DNA of 63,546 bases from Lachnospiraceae bacterium. Lineage in GTDB: Bacteria > Bacillota > Clostridia > Lachnospirales > Lachnospiraceae. Below the pieces are notes generated by a model. The model did no database searches. It saw only the letters and a program-made list of their open reading frames with translations, and was not told the origin of the DNA. Location of the stretch: contig JAQUUX010000005.1 of assembly GCA_028693705.1 (NCBI GenBank), positions 1-63,546 of the forward strand, given 5' to 3'. The first letter of the stretch is position 1; each line of letters starts with the position of its first letter. Of the stretch, positions 46,451 through 55,078 are shown piece after piece. A program made the translations under genes and the position numbers.

Positions 46451-48292
46451 CGTCTCTCCTGTATATTTTCGCTCCATTCTATGATGTGCTTTTCGCACCT
46501 CTACAGAATCGAAAATTACTGAAAAATCATAATCTTCAGGATATAAAGCTGTTGCCGCAACCTTTAGCTTCAAACGCTTATGGTTGATCAACAGCTTTTC
46601 TTTTTGGAGCTGCACCAGAACATTTCCTTCTTCATCAGCGGGCTTTACTACAATGCCGATTTTCTCCTCCGGCAGAATCGTCACACTGTCTCCTCTGGTG
46701 AATCTCTCTCCGTGACTGACCATCCCTTTCCCGGCCTCTGCTTTTTTGATCTTAGGAACTTTTTCTTTTATCAGTCCGGCATCCTGTTTTTCCAAATCCA
46801 ATTCCCGAATAAAAGTTTCTGCCTTTTGATGATACGCTTCTCTGGCTGCCATACGCAGCATTTCGTTAGGTACCCCCAACCTCTTGGCAATATACAAGGC
46901 ACAGCTTTCTCCTGCTTTTTCCATATCCAGACGATACAACGGCTGTAGGCTTTCCCTGTCAAATGCCATGCTGGCATTTCTAATCTCCTCATGCTTTCCG
47001 GCATATTCTTTTACTTCAGGGTAATGAGTTGTGACCAAGAATAAAGCTCCGCTTTTACGCAATTCCTCCAGAATGGAGACTGCAATTCCCATACCCTCTG
47101 CCGGATCTGTCCCGGAACCTAACTCATCCAGAATAACCAGACTTTCTCTATTCGCTCGACGCAGAATCTCCACTACGTTTTTGATATGGGCCGAAAAGGT
47201 TGACAGATTATCGTGAAGACTCTGCCCATCTCCGATATCACACAATACCTGACTATTCATGGAAATATCCGCATGCTTTGCCGGTACGTGAAGACCGCTG
47301 CACGCCATGAGACATACCAATGCTACTGTTTTAATCGTCACCGTTTTTCCTCCGGTATTCGGTCCGGTTATCACAATTCCACGGATACCATTCCCCATGA
47401 CAATATCCAGGGGAATGCAGGCAGATTTTTTCAGCACCGGATGTCTTGCCTGCTCCAGACAAATTCTTTGCTCTGTATTGATAGCAGGCTCAACAGCCTC
47501 CATATCCAGACTCATCTTCCCTTTGGCAAATGCCCTGTCCAGACGAATCACCAGCTTAATATCCTCTCTAAGCGTCGGCTCTGCCTCGGCGATTTCTGCC
47601 ATGATTGTGTAGAGAATTCGTCTCTCCTCCGCATCCTCTTCCAGATGAAGCCGTTCCAGTTCCTCCCGCAGCTTCACAACAGACGCAGGCTCCATAAATA
47701 CTGTAGTTCCCGCTCCTGAAGTATCGATGACAGTGCCTGCCACCTGATTACGATATTGCTTTTTAACAGGAATACAGATATGTCCGTTTCGATTGACCAC
47801 AAAACTGTCAGCCAGATAATTTTTAGCACCTTTCAAGGCGCTTTCTGCTTTGCCTCGGATTGATCTCTGGATCTCTTCTGCCAGCTCCGTATATACGTTA
47901 ATGTTTTCACAATAGTAAGCAAGAGAATTCTGTAAAGATCTTCCCCTCTCCAGATATGATTTCAAGCGTTCTAATGCACAGAGAAAACTGCCGAACTCTT
48001 CGATCTGTTCCGGTTCCAGATAATCCCCCCTTTCAGCCTGATCCAAATATTCAATGCTGTGTTCCATGGCCGGAAGAGGTGGATTTCCCAGTTTTTCCAG
48101 AAGTTCCCTTGCCTGAGTGGTAATTCCCTGCTGCCTGCGTAATTCCTTTTCTTCTAAAAATGGTCGTAATTTGTATAGCTCTGCTTTACCTTCTGCAGTT
48201 ACTGCATAACCTGCCAGTTGTTCTATGATCTGTAAAAATCCGATTTGGGCATATGCCTGTTCATTTATAGTTGTATTATTAATATATTTCAT
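46436..48292 (-). CDS. MutS2-like ATPase without Smr domain
   Basis: A 618-aa protein with the MutS2 layout: core and coiled-coil clamp (1-290), P-loop TGPNTGGKTVT (309-319), CDIGDGQSLHDNLSTFSAH, Walker B LVILDELGSGTDPAEG (385-400), TTHYPEVKEYA, a second coiled coil (480-520) and a KOW-like module (about 530-575). Full MutS2 is near 780 aa and ends in a Smr nuclease domain, absent here; the sequence ends cleanly, so this is a natural short form, not a break. Bacillus MutS2 has been reported to act on collided ribosomes through ATPase and KOW parts, so a ribosome-rescue role is as likely as DNA recombination control. Its long leader with a small ORF and attenuator supports a translation-stress role. 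Confidence 0.85.
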   Translation of the reverse strand: MKYINNTTINEQAYAQIGFLQIIEQLAGYAVTAEGKAELYKLRPFLEEKELRRQQGITTQARELLEKLGNPPLPAMEHSIEYLDQAERGDYLEPEQIEEFGSFLCALERLKSYLERGRSLQNSLAYYCENINVYTELAEEIQRSIRGKAESALKGAKNYLADSFVVNRNGHICIPVKKQYRNQVAGTVIDTSGAGTTVFMEPASVVKLREELERLHLEEDAEERRILYTIMAEIAEAEPTLREDIKLVIRLDRAFAKGKMSLDMEAVEPAINTEQRICLEQARHPVLKKSACIPLDIVMGNGIRGIVITGPNTGGKTVTIKTVALVCLMACSGLHVPAKHADISMNSQVLCDIGDGQSLHDNLSTFSAHIKNVVEILRRANRESLVILDELGSGTDPAEGMGIAVSILEELRKSGALFLVTTHYPEVKEYAGKHEEIRNASMAFDRESLQPLYRLDMEKAGESCALYIAKRLGVPNEMLRMAAREAYHQKAETFIRELDLEKQDAGLIKEKVPKIKKAEAGKGMVSHGERFTRGDSVTILPEEKIGIVVKPADEEGNVLVQLQKEKLLINHKRLKLKVAATALYPEDYDFSVIFDSVEVRKAHHRMERKYTGETLFLD

Positions 48293-48381
48293 GATATTTG
48301 AAGTATCCTTTCCTGTCTTGCTTATCGATTCTAATATGCTCTTTTGTTTTACTTTTCTATAACATACACAAAAGAGAAAAC

Positions 48382-48454
48382 AAAAAAACCGAAAGGATCT
48401 CCACGAAGAGACGCCATTCCGGTTTCATTCAATACGGTATAGGATCGTGGAGAT
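48382..48454 (-). promoter_or_regulatory. mutually exclusive antiterminator/terminator before the MutS2-like gene
   Basis: Terminator: on the - strand AAACCG (48425-48420) pairs with CGGTTT (48391-48386), with inner pairs GG/CC and GTCTC/GAGAT, followed by a T run to 48382. Antiterminator: ATCTCCACGA (48454-48445) is the exact 10-base complement of TCGTGGAGAT (48406-48397), which lies in the terminator's loop and inner 3' arm. Both cannot form together. The antiterminator's first arm is inside codons of a small ORF, so ribosome position would choose the fold. Confidence 0.88.
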
Positions 48455-48502
48455 TGCATACAAAAAGAAAACCTGGTAAATCTCAGGCTCTGCCTTTTTC
48501 AT
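48425..48502 (-). CDS. 25-aa leader peptide before the MutS2-like gene
   Basis: A short frame reading MKKAEPEIYQVFFLY and then AISTILYRIE. It has an in-frame stop just upstream, so the ATG at 48502 is its first start. Only GAAAG precedes it, a poor ribosome site. The stop codon TGA is the first element of the terminator stem, and codons 17-20 form the antiterminator's first arm. This layout is that of leader peptides that induce antibiotic-response genes: a ribosome slowed in the first half of the ORF leaves the antiterminator free and lets transcription reach the MutS2-like gene. Confidence 0.68.
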   Translation of the reverse strand: MKKAEPEIYQVFFLYAISTILYRIE

Positions 48503-48629
48503 GCGCTTTCAGTTCTTAGTTTTCTCCAATCGATGCAATTAACAAAAAATACCTCAAATCTTTCAATTCCAATGTTTAAATTTTAATATCTGATCCCACC
48601 ACTTAATATCATAAGGATCTGATAAGGTC

Positions 48630-48658
48630 AATATAATCGTTTTATTTTACATTGTCAA
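48630..48658 (-). promoter_or_regulatory. strong promoter of the MutS2-like leader transcript
   Basis: A perfect TTGACA (48658-48653), 17-base spacer and TATATT (48635-48630), directly at the end of the MATE gene. The expected start near 48623 gives a leader of about 330 bases; the stretch 48293-48630 holds the leader peptide and attenuator and no other gene. Confidence 0.85.
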
Positions 48659-50014
48659 TTATATTTCGTTTCTTCTGCTGTTTTTGTCTTCGAATAAAAC
48701 ATAGACCATGGTATAAAAGGCCATGATAAAAGAAACCGTTGGTGCGATTCGCCCTAACATCCCCAGGTCTTCAGAGAATTTTTCCGCAAAGAAATAAATC
48801 AATGGAATGCGAAGTGCCAAAGCTCCAAAGGTACAGCTTACCATGGTCCATAGGGTTTTTGCTTTCCCATTTAAATATCCATTTAGACAGAATAAAATTG
48901 CCACACAAATATAGTCATAGCTGCAGGATTTAAAATAAGGAACACCTGCTGCGATCACTGCCGGATCATTATGAAATGCTCCGATCATTGTTTCCGGACT
49001 AAACTGTGCCCACAGCCAGAACAGACAGGATACAAAAACTGCAAATCCCATTCCGTACCACAGCGACTTTCTGGCCCTGGCTTCCTTTCCGGCTCCAACA
49101 TTCTGTGCCGTAATGGCTGCCAGTGCACTGGCAATGGAAGTGGTGGTTAACATGGCAAACACATCATATTTACTGCCGATTCCCACGACAGAAGCTGCTG
49201 CCACACCGCAATGATTCATCACTGCTGTCAGATACAAAAAAGAAATTCTGACCATAAGTTCCTGAAAAGAAATAGGAATCCCCACAAAGGCAAGTTCTTT
49301 TCCAAGTACCGGAGTAATACGAAAGCTTCTCGGCTTAAAATCAAATACAAAATCTGTTTTCCGCAAATACCAGATGGCAATGATCATACTGACCGCCTGG
49401 GAAATCACCGTTGCCAGAGCAGTTCCTGCCACGCCCATTCCACAAAATTTCACAAATACAAAGTCCAGAATAATATTCAATACACAGGCAATTCCCACAA
49501 AGATCATGGGTCTGGTGGAATCCCCGTAACCTCTTAAAATAGCACTTAAAGCATTATATCCACAGATGAAAATATTACCCCAGGAACAGATTGCAACATA
49601 CGCCATGGTATGTGCAAAAGCTTCCTCCGGTGTATTCAAAAGTCTGAGTATAGGTGCTTCAAATACCAGCATCAGTATGGTTAAAAGAATCGCAACAATA
49701 GTGAATACAGACAAGGTAGTAGCAATTGCTTTTTTTACCCGTTCCAGATCCTGCATACCCTTATATTTCCCTACCAGAATAGTACTGCCAAGAGTCAGTC
49801 CCGTTACCAGACTGGTAATGATCTGCGTTACCTGCGTACCTGTGGAAACTGCTGCCACGCTTTCCGGTGCACAGTATTTTCCCACAACAAACAGATCCAC
49901 TGCTCCATATAATGACTGTAAAATATTAGCCAATAAAAAAGGAAGAGCAAAACATATCAGTGTTTTGACAATACTTCCCTGGGTTAAATCTGTGTTTAAT
50001 CTATCTCTTTTCAT
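48659..50014 (-). CDS. MATE family multidrug efflux transporter
   Basis: A 451-aa, 12-helix exporter driven by Na+ or H+. Two similar halves are visible: LPFLLANILQSLYGAVDLFVVGKY in the first and LAFVGIPISFQELMVRISF in the second. NALSAILRGYGDSTRP is the typical loop of this branch. A TATAAT about 50 bases before its start is a candidate -10. It may export drugs or metabolites; the MutS2-like gene starts from its own promoter right after it. Confidence 0.9.
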   Translation of the reverse strand: MKRDRLNTDLTQGSIVKTLICFALPFLLANILQSLYGAVDLFVVGKYCAPESVAAVSTGTQVTQIITSLVTGLTLGSTILVGKYKGMQDLERVKKAIATTLSVFTIVAILLTILMLVFEAPILRLLNTPEEAFAHTMAYVAICSWGNIFICGYNALSAILRGYGDSTRPMIFVGIACVLNIILDFVFVKFCGMGVAGTALATVISQAVSMIIAIWYLRKTDFVFDFKPRSFRITPVLGKELAFVGIPISFQELMVRISFLYLTAVMNHCGVAAASVVGIGSKYDVFAMLTTTSIASALAAITAQNVGAGKEARARKSLWYGMGFAVFVSCLFWLWAQFSPETMIGAFHNDPAVIAAGVPYFKSCSYDYICVAILFCLNGYLNGKAKTLWTMVSCTFGALALRIPLIYFFAEKFSEDLGMLGRIAPTVSFIMAFYTMVYVLFEDKNSRRNEI

Positions 50015-50103
50015 TTATTCCTACCCGCTTCTTAATCTCATTCCATATTATTATAAACTCTACACTTATTACAGAGCCAGTTAAATTTTGGTCACATTTT
50101 CAG

Positions 50104-50178
50104 CATTCCGCTGTGCGGAATGACCATACCATCATGTGGAATCGCCACATTGTTTTGTTATATTGCACAAGTTATAAT
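50104..50178 (+). promoter_or_regulatory. promoter and paired palindromes before the FIST gene
   Basis: TTGTTT (50150-50155), 17-base spacer and TATAAT (50173-50178). Immediately upstream lie two inverted repeats, CATTCCGC/GCGGAATG (50104-50122) and TGTGG/CCACA (50135-50149), both possible regulator sites or the end of the divergent MATE control region. Confidence 0.6.
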
Positions 50179-50242
50179 GCAAATTGTCGGGGGACATAGC
50201 AAAAACTAATAATATATTGATATTGTAGAAGGAGGTATTACC

Positions 50243-51403
50243 ATGAAATTTAACACAGGATCCAGTACAAACCAAAATCCGCTTCTTGCAGGAAAAGAGG
50301 CTGCCGCACAGGCAAAAAAAGGAATTGAGCAGATCAAAATGGCTTTCGCATATGCCAGCTGTGATTATGATCTTGATGCCATGCTTGCAGGTATTTCTGA
50401 AGAAATGCCCGGTATTCCGGTAATCGGCAACACATCTTTTACCGGTGTTATCACACCTGAAGGATACATAAGCAGTGGACAGGGATTCGTAGGCATGATG
50501 ACCTGCGGAGGTACCGATGTTACCGTGGGGGTTGCTGCTGTTGCCAAAACAGCCGGTGCTTACGAGGATGGTATGACTGTTGCCAAAAGAGCTATGGAAA
50601 AAGCCGGAAAGACAACGCCGCCGGATTACTTTTACATGGCTGTCCCATCAGGTGAGGAAGAATTTTTCTTAAAGGGCATTACAAAGGTAATCGGACGCGT
50701 TCCCTTCTTTGGCGGTTCTGCCGCAGACAATACCATTGCCGGCAATTGGAAACTGTACACAGAAAAAGGCGTCTTCGCAGACGGTATTGCTGTCGCTTTC
50801 TTCTATACTGAAAAGCCGATGGTTAATAAATTTACCGGTGCTTACAGAGAATCCGGCAAGGTCGGTATCATTACAAAAGTAGAAAACAACAGAACCTTAA
50901 AAGAAATTGACGGAATGCCCGCTTTGAAAAAATATGCTGAATGGAAAAATATTGATGTGGAATCCGTAAAGGGCGGAGATCTGTTAGTAAACAGCATTAC
51001 TTCTCCTCTAGGCGTAAAGGACCGACTGGGTGATCTGGTTGCCATTCGTCATCCTATGAATGGAAATGATGATTACAGTATTTCTGTTGGTAACAATCTG
51101 GCAGAAGGCACCGCTATTCTTTTGATGGCAGGCAGTGTAGACGAACTGATTGCTTCCACTGGTGAAACATTAAAACAGCTAAAAGCCAGTATGAAAAATC
51201 CTGCTGCTTTCCATCTGGTACATTGCGGCGGCAGAAGAGCCGGAATCGGTGATCGTATAGAAGAAGTATATGCTGCTATCAAGGACGCTGCCGGAGATAT
51301 TCCATTTATTGTTGAGTTTACTTTTGGTGAATATGGTTTTGAAGCTGACGGCTTAAATACCTGTGGCGGGCTGATGCTGTCCTTTACCGGATTTGAATCC
51401 TAA
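50243..51403 (+). CDS. FIST N- and C-domain sensory protein
   Basis: A 386-aa soluble protein with FIST_N (from about residue 30; AYASCDYDLDAMLAGI, PVIGNTSFTG, RVPFFGGSAAD) and FIST_C (from about 215; ending FTFGEYGFEADGLNTCGG). FIST domains are proposed sensors of small ligands, often amino acids. No output domain is fused. AGAAGGAGG precedes the start. It is 32 bp before the aldehyde dehydrogenase gene, so it may bind the pathway's substrate or deliver it. Confidence 0.88.
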   Translation: MKFNTGSSTNQNPLLAGKEAAAQAKKGIEQIKMAFAYASCDYDLDAMLAGISEEMPGIPVIGNTSFTGVITPEGYISSGQGFVGMMTCGGTDVTVGVAAVAKTAGAYEDGMTVAKRAMEKAGKTTPPDYFYMAVPSGEEEFFLKGITKVIGRVPFFGGSAADNTIAGNWKLYTEKGVFADGIAVAFFYTEKPMVNKFTGAYRESGKVGIITKVENNRTLKEIDGMPALKKYAEWKNIDVESVKGGDLLVNSITSPLGVKDRLGDLVAIRHPMNGNDDYSISVGNNLAEGTAILLMAGSVDELIASTGETLKQLKASMKNPAAFHLVHCGGRRAGIGDRIEEVYAAIKDAAGDIPFIVEFTFGEYGFEADGLNTCGGLMLSFTGFES

Positions 51404-51435
51404 TATAAAAACGCAGACAGAAAGGAAATAATACT

Positions 51436-52869
51436 ATGAAAATGATTATTAACGGTAAAACAAGAGATGCCTCAGACGGCAAAACAATTGATGTTATTAA
51501 CCCTGCAACCGGTGCAGTAGTGGATACCGTTCCGGCTGCTACAGAAGCTGATATTAAAGAGGCCGTTTCCTGTGCTGTTGCCGCACAAAAAATATGGGCA
51601 GAAGTACCGGTCAGTGAAAAGGTGGAAATCCTCTATCGCTTCCTGGCATTGGTAGAAAAAAATAAAGAAGATCTGGCACATACACTTTCCCAGGAAACCG
51701 GAAAACCCATTACGGAAGCAAGAGCCGAAATCGGAAATATACCAATTTCTTTTAAGGCTTTCAGCGAAAGAGCCAAACATCTATACGGTGAAACCATTCC
51801 TGCCGGTATGGAAGCCGGTCAGGATAAAAATTTCCTGATCGTGCAAAGAGAGCCTTTAGGCGTTGTGGCCTGTGTCATTCCATTTAACTTCCCTTGCGAT
51901 CTGTTTGACCAGAAGGTTGCGCCGGCACTGTTATCCGGTAATGCTGCTATCGTTAAACCATCTACCGATAATCCTTTGACACTCTGCAAGCTAACCGCAT
52001 TATTAGTTGAAGCAGGTGTAACAGATGGTGCCATCGAAATCGTTACTGGTCGTGGTTCCAGTGTGGGAAATTGGTTATGCGGCAATAAAGATGTACATCT
52101 GATTACGTTAACCGGCTCCACCGAAGTCGGTATTCAGACTGCTAAAACTGCTGCCGAACATTTGACTCACGTTGCACTTGAGCTTGGCGGAAATGATGCA
52201 TTTATCGTTTTGGAAGATGGAAACGTCGATCTTGCAGTAGAAGAACTGATCTGGGGACGTATGTACAATACCGGTCAGGTATGCTGTGCTTCCAAGCGTT
52301 TCATCATCCATGAATCGAGAGTGGCTGAATTTACAGAGAAAGCAATCAAACGAATCAGCCAGTTAAAACAGGGAATGCCTTCTGATGAAAGCACACAGAT
52401 CGGATGTCTGATCAGTGAAAAAGCCGCCATTGAGGTTGAAAAACAAATCAACCTGACAGTAGATCAGGGTGGTAAGATTGTTCTGGGCGGAAATCGTAAA
52501 GGAGCTTTTATTGAGCCCACCGTTATCTCCAACGTTCCAAAAACTGCGGATGTTGCCATCGATATGGAAATCTTTGGACCCGTTGTACCGATCATATCCT
52601 TCCAGACTGTAGAGGAAGCCATTGCTATTGCCAATAGTTCCAAATTCGGACTTTGTGGCTGTGTCTTCACCGAGAATATGAAACTGGCAGCAAAGGTTTG
52701 TAATGCCTTGGAATGCGGCGGAACTGTTGTAAATGGAGCCAGCTTCTTCAGAAGCTTTGAAATGCCTTTCGGCGGATACAAATATTCCGGTATCGGCACT
52801 GAAGGTGTTCTTTCTACTTTTAATGAAATGACCCGAACCAAAACTATTGTTTTGAAGAACATCTTATAA
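51436..52869 (+). CDS. NAD(P)-dependent aldehyde dehydrogenase
   Basis: A 477-aa enzyme oxidising an aldehyde to the acid. Catalytic Glu in LELGGNDAFI and Cys in YNTGQVCCASKRF; cofactor region VIPFNFPCDLFDQKVAPAL and LTGSTEVGIQTA. Its C-terminus GGTVVNGASFFRSFEMPFGGYKYSGIG-type sequence (EMPFGGYKYSG) matches the lactaldehyde/succinate-semialdehyde/GAPN side of the superfamily. The substrate is open. It forms a two-gene operon with the FIST protein. Confidence 0.88.
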   Translation: MKMIINGKTRDASDGKTIDVINPATGAVVDTVPAATEADIKEAVSCAVAAQKIWAEVPVSEKVEILYRFLALVEKNKEDLAHTLSQETGKPITEARAEIGNIPISFKAFSERAKHLYGETIPAGMEAGQDKNFLIVQREPLGVVACVIPFNFPCDLFDQKVAPALLSGNAAIVKPSTDNPLTLCKLTALLVEAGVTDGAIEIVTGRGSSVGNWLCGNKDVHLITLTGSTEVGIQTAKTAAEHLTHVALELGGNDAFIVLEDGNVDLAVEELIWGRMYNTGQVCCASKRFIIHESRVAEFTEKAIKRISQLKQGMPSDESTQIGCLISEKAAIEVEKQINLTVDQGGKIVLGGNRKGAFIEPTVISNVPKTADVAIDMEIFGPVVPIISFQTVEEAIAIANSSKFGLCGCVFTENMKLAAKVCNALECGGTVVNGASFFRSFEMPFGGYKYSGIGTEGVLSTFNEMTRTKTIVLKNIL

Positions 52870-52872
52870 CAA

Positions 52873-52920
52873 AAAGAGGAATAGGATTTGATGATTTGTG
52901 ATCGTTTCCTATTCCTCTTT
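52873..52920. terminator. bidirectional terminator
   Basis: A perfect 14-bp stem (52873-52886 with 52907-52920) with A and T runs on both sides separates the convergent aldehyde dehydrogenase and iclR genes. Confidence 0.9.
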
Positions 52921-52923
52921 TAT

Positions 52924-53718
52924 TTATTCCACGTAGCCCATTCTTTTGGATATCTGCGCTGCTGAATTTTTTACATATTTTATTATCGTTTCCAGTTTAT
53001 CATCCGAAATTTCCCGTATGGATCCGCTGGCACTGATTGCCGCCACCGCCGCACCTTTATAATCGAATACCGGTGCACCCACACAGCGATGTCCCATTTG
53101 ATATTCTTCGTTATCCATCGCCCATCCCTGTTTACGCACTACTTTCAGGTAACGTTTGAATTCATGCGGATCTGTAATCGTATTTAAGGTAAAGCGATTA
53201 AATGGACAATCATATAATACCTCATCCAACTCCTCTCCTGACAGGCAGGAAAGTAAAACCTTTCCCATAGAAGAGCAATATGCGGGAGAGCGATATCCTA
53301 CCTGAGTATACAGTCTAGTATCCGGATATAAATCTAATCGCTCCACATACACAACGTCGTGTCCGTCCAGGATTCCAAGATGCGTTGTCAGATTCAGATC
53401 TCTTCTGATTTCCGATAAATATGGTTTTGATTCTGTGATTAATTCCAATGCATTGATATGATAGCTTACGGTTTCTATTAGCTTGTATCCAATTCTGTAA
53501 ATCCCGTCTCCAAGCTTTTCCACATATTGCCTTGCACACATGGTACTAAGCAATCTATGTACTGTGCTTTTGCTCATCCCGGTTGTTTCTGCAATCTGCG
53601 CTAATGACATTGGTTCTGATGAATGTGCGAGTGCTTCTAAAATATCAAACACCCTGTCAACTACACGAACATTTTCTTCCATACCCGTAACCATACCTTT
53701 CACTACCAACCCATACAT
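52924..53718 (-). CDS. IclR family transcriptional regulator
   Basis: A 264-aa DNA-binding regulator. The winged helix-turn-helix is near 16-75 (SLAQIAETTGMSKSTVHRLLSTM) and the ligand-binding effector domain follows (AYCSSMGKVLLSCLSGEEL; GAPVFDYKGAAVAAISASG). The start at 53718 has AAGGA six bases upstream; later Met codons lack one. IclR proteins usually control neighbouring catabolic genes, and the convergent FIST-aldehyde dehydrogenase pair is a candidate target; this is inference. Confidence 0.9.
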   Translation of the reverse strand: MYGLVVKGMVTGMEENVRVVDRVFDILEALAHSSEPMSLAQIAETTGMSKSTVHRLLSTMCARQYVEKLGDGIYRIGYKLIETVSYHINALELITESKPYLSEIRRDLNLTTHLGILDGHDVVYVERLDLYPDTRLYTQVGYRSPAYCSSMGKVLLSCLSGEELDEVLYDCPFNRFTLNTITDPHEFKRYLKVVRKQGWAMDNEEYQMGHRCVGAPVFDYKGAAVAAISASGSIREISDDKLETIIKYVKNSAAQISKRMGYVE

Positions 53719-53742
53719 TTTCCTTAATTCATCTGTATCTTT

Positions 53743-55026
53743 TTACATCTCCTCTTTCTTCATCTTTGGTAAATACTGCACGGCAATCCTGTTCTCCGGC
53801 TTCACATCCACCAGATACAATACTGCCAGGAAAAACCATTCCAATGGTTTCATAATATAATACACTACATCACATGCCGTTTTACTGCGAATCAGCTTTG
53901 CAATAGGGAATCCACAGGTATCATAAACATGACGCACTACCTTATGAAAATGTGGTGTTCTCTCCTGTATCACTTCTTCAAAGGCATTGGCGATACACAG
54001 CTGCCTGTTTACCACCACGCGGTGTCCGTGACGCTCGCCCATTCGAATTGGTTTTACAACTTCCTCATGCCCTCCGGCAGCAACGGTACACAGATAATGC
54101 TCATCCCGCATGATATTCTGCGGTGGAATCCTTTGTGATAATTTCCAGTCTGCTGTTTCAGTCCATGCTTTGATAATTGTATCCGGTCTTTGGCCAAACA
54201 AAATTAATATACATAACAAAATTCCCAGCAATGGCCACATGATAATGAATGCAGCTACTGGCCAGTAAACCGCACGGGACAGTTTTTGATTCCATTTTGC
54301 TATCACAGAATTTTGCGGCGGTTCACTTTCAAGCTGAAGCTGCTGCTCTTGTTTCTGCTGTAATTCCGTCCACTCGCAGATTTTATAACGAATAGTTTTC
54401 ATGGCAATTAAAATGCAATTAAAAGGAAACACACATAAAACCAGCTCTGATGATTCTTTTCCCAACATCTGTATACACCACATTCCGCATTCATAGATAC
54501 CAAGATACATAGCAGCTATGGCACATACGATCAAAAGCGGCGGCATTTTATCCAGTCTGATCCAGGACAGCATCATATATCCCACTGCACCGACCACTGA
54601 CAATAATACAACGGACGCCACACCCTCCGTCCAAACCGGTTGATGTAATTCTGCATTATACAAGGTCTGATCCCAAGTTGCCTCAAATCGTATCTCTGTT
54701 AAAATGGTATAGAAAACACTGAATATACTCCCCAGGATAACTGTAGTGTATTCTATTTTCTTCATTGCCTTGGTCCAGATAGGACTTTTCAATCTAAAAA
54801 ATAAAGACAGCAAATTAATCACTGTTAAAACAAAGGGATATATGATAAAGATTCCCGTGAAACACCCCACTATTAAGAGGTCCGTTATCGTGTAGGTATA
54901 ATCCGTTCCCCGTATCACATTATTGATAGGACTTACAACAAATCCCAAAACCAATCCCACCCACATAGCTACGATAAAAGATGACAAAATTGGTACTTTT
55001 CCAATTAACTTGATAAATTTATCCAT
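53743..55026 (-). CDS. polytopic membrane protein of unknown function
   Basis: A 427-aa protein with about seven or eight hydrophobic segments, most before residue 275, a Gln/Glu-rich cytoplasmic loop near 218-240 (QQKQEQQLQLE), and a soluble C-terminal domain with DEHYLCTVAAGGHEEVV, GHRVVVNRQLCIANAFEEVI and KPLEWFFLAVLYLVDVKPENRIAVQYL. It resembles a Clostridia family I recall as DUF6688, without known function. It lies 52 bp after the efflux adaptor gene and 24 bp before iclR, so it may belong to the TetR-controlled efflux operon. Confidence 0.65.
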   Translation of the reverse strand: MDKFIKLIGKVPILSSFIVAMWVGLVLGFVVSPINNVIRGTDYTYTITDLLIVGCFTGIFIIYPFVLTVINLLSLFFRLKSPIWTKAMKKIEYTTVILGSIFSVFYTILTEIRFEATWDQTLYNAELHQPVWTEGVASVVLLSVVGAVGYMMLSWIRLDKMPPLLIVCAIAAMYLGIYECGMWCIQMLGKESSELVLCVFPFNCILIAMKTIRYKICEWTELQQKQEQQLQLESEPPQNSVIAKWNQKLSRAVYWPVAAFIIMWPLLGILLCILILFGQRPDTIIKAWTETADWKLSQRIPPQNIMRDEHYLCTVAAGGHEEVVKPIRMGERHGHRVVVNRQLCIANAFEEVIQERTPHFHKVVRHVYDTCGFPIAKLIRSKTACDVVYYIMKPLEWFFLAVLYLVDVKPENRIAVQYLPKMKKEEM

Positions 55027-55078
55027 TACTTCCTCTTCTTCAAACTATTTTACAAGATTACAGGATGCAATATACCTG

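Noticed and set aside
46436..48292. Broken mutS2 gene
   Set aside because: The protein is collinear through the KOW module and ends cleanly; loss of Smr looks like a natural short form, not a frameshift.
48292..48660. T-box leader before the MutS2-like gene
   Set aside because: The antiterminator bulge sequence (AGGGTGGNACCGCG) is absent and the controlled gene is not amino-acid related.
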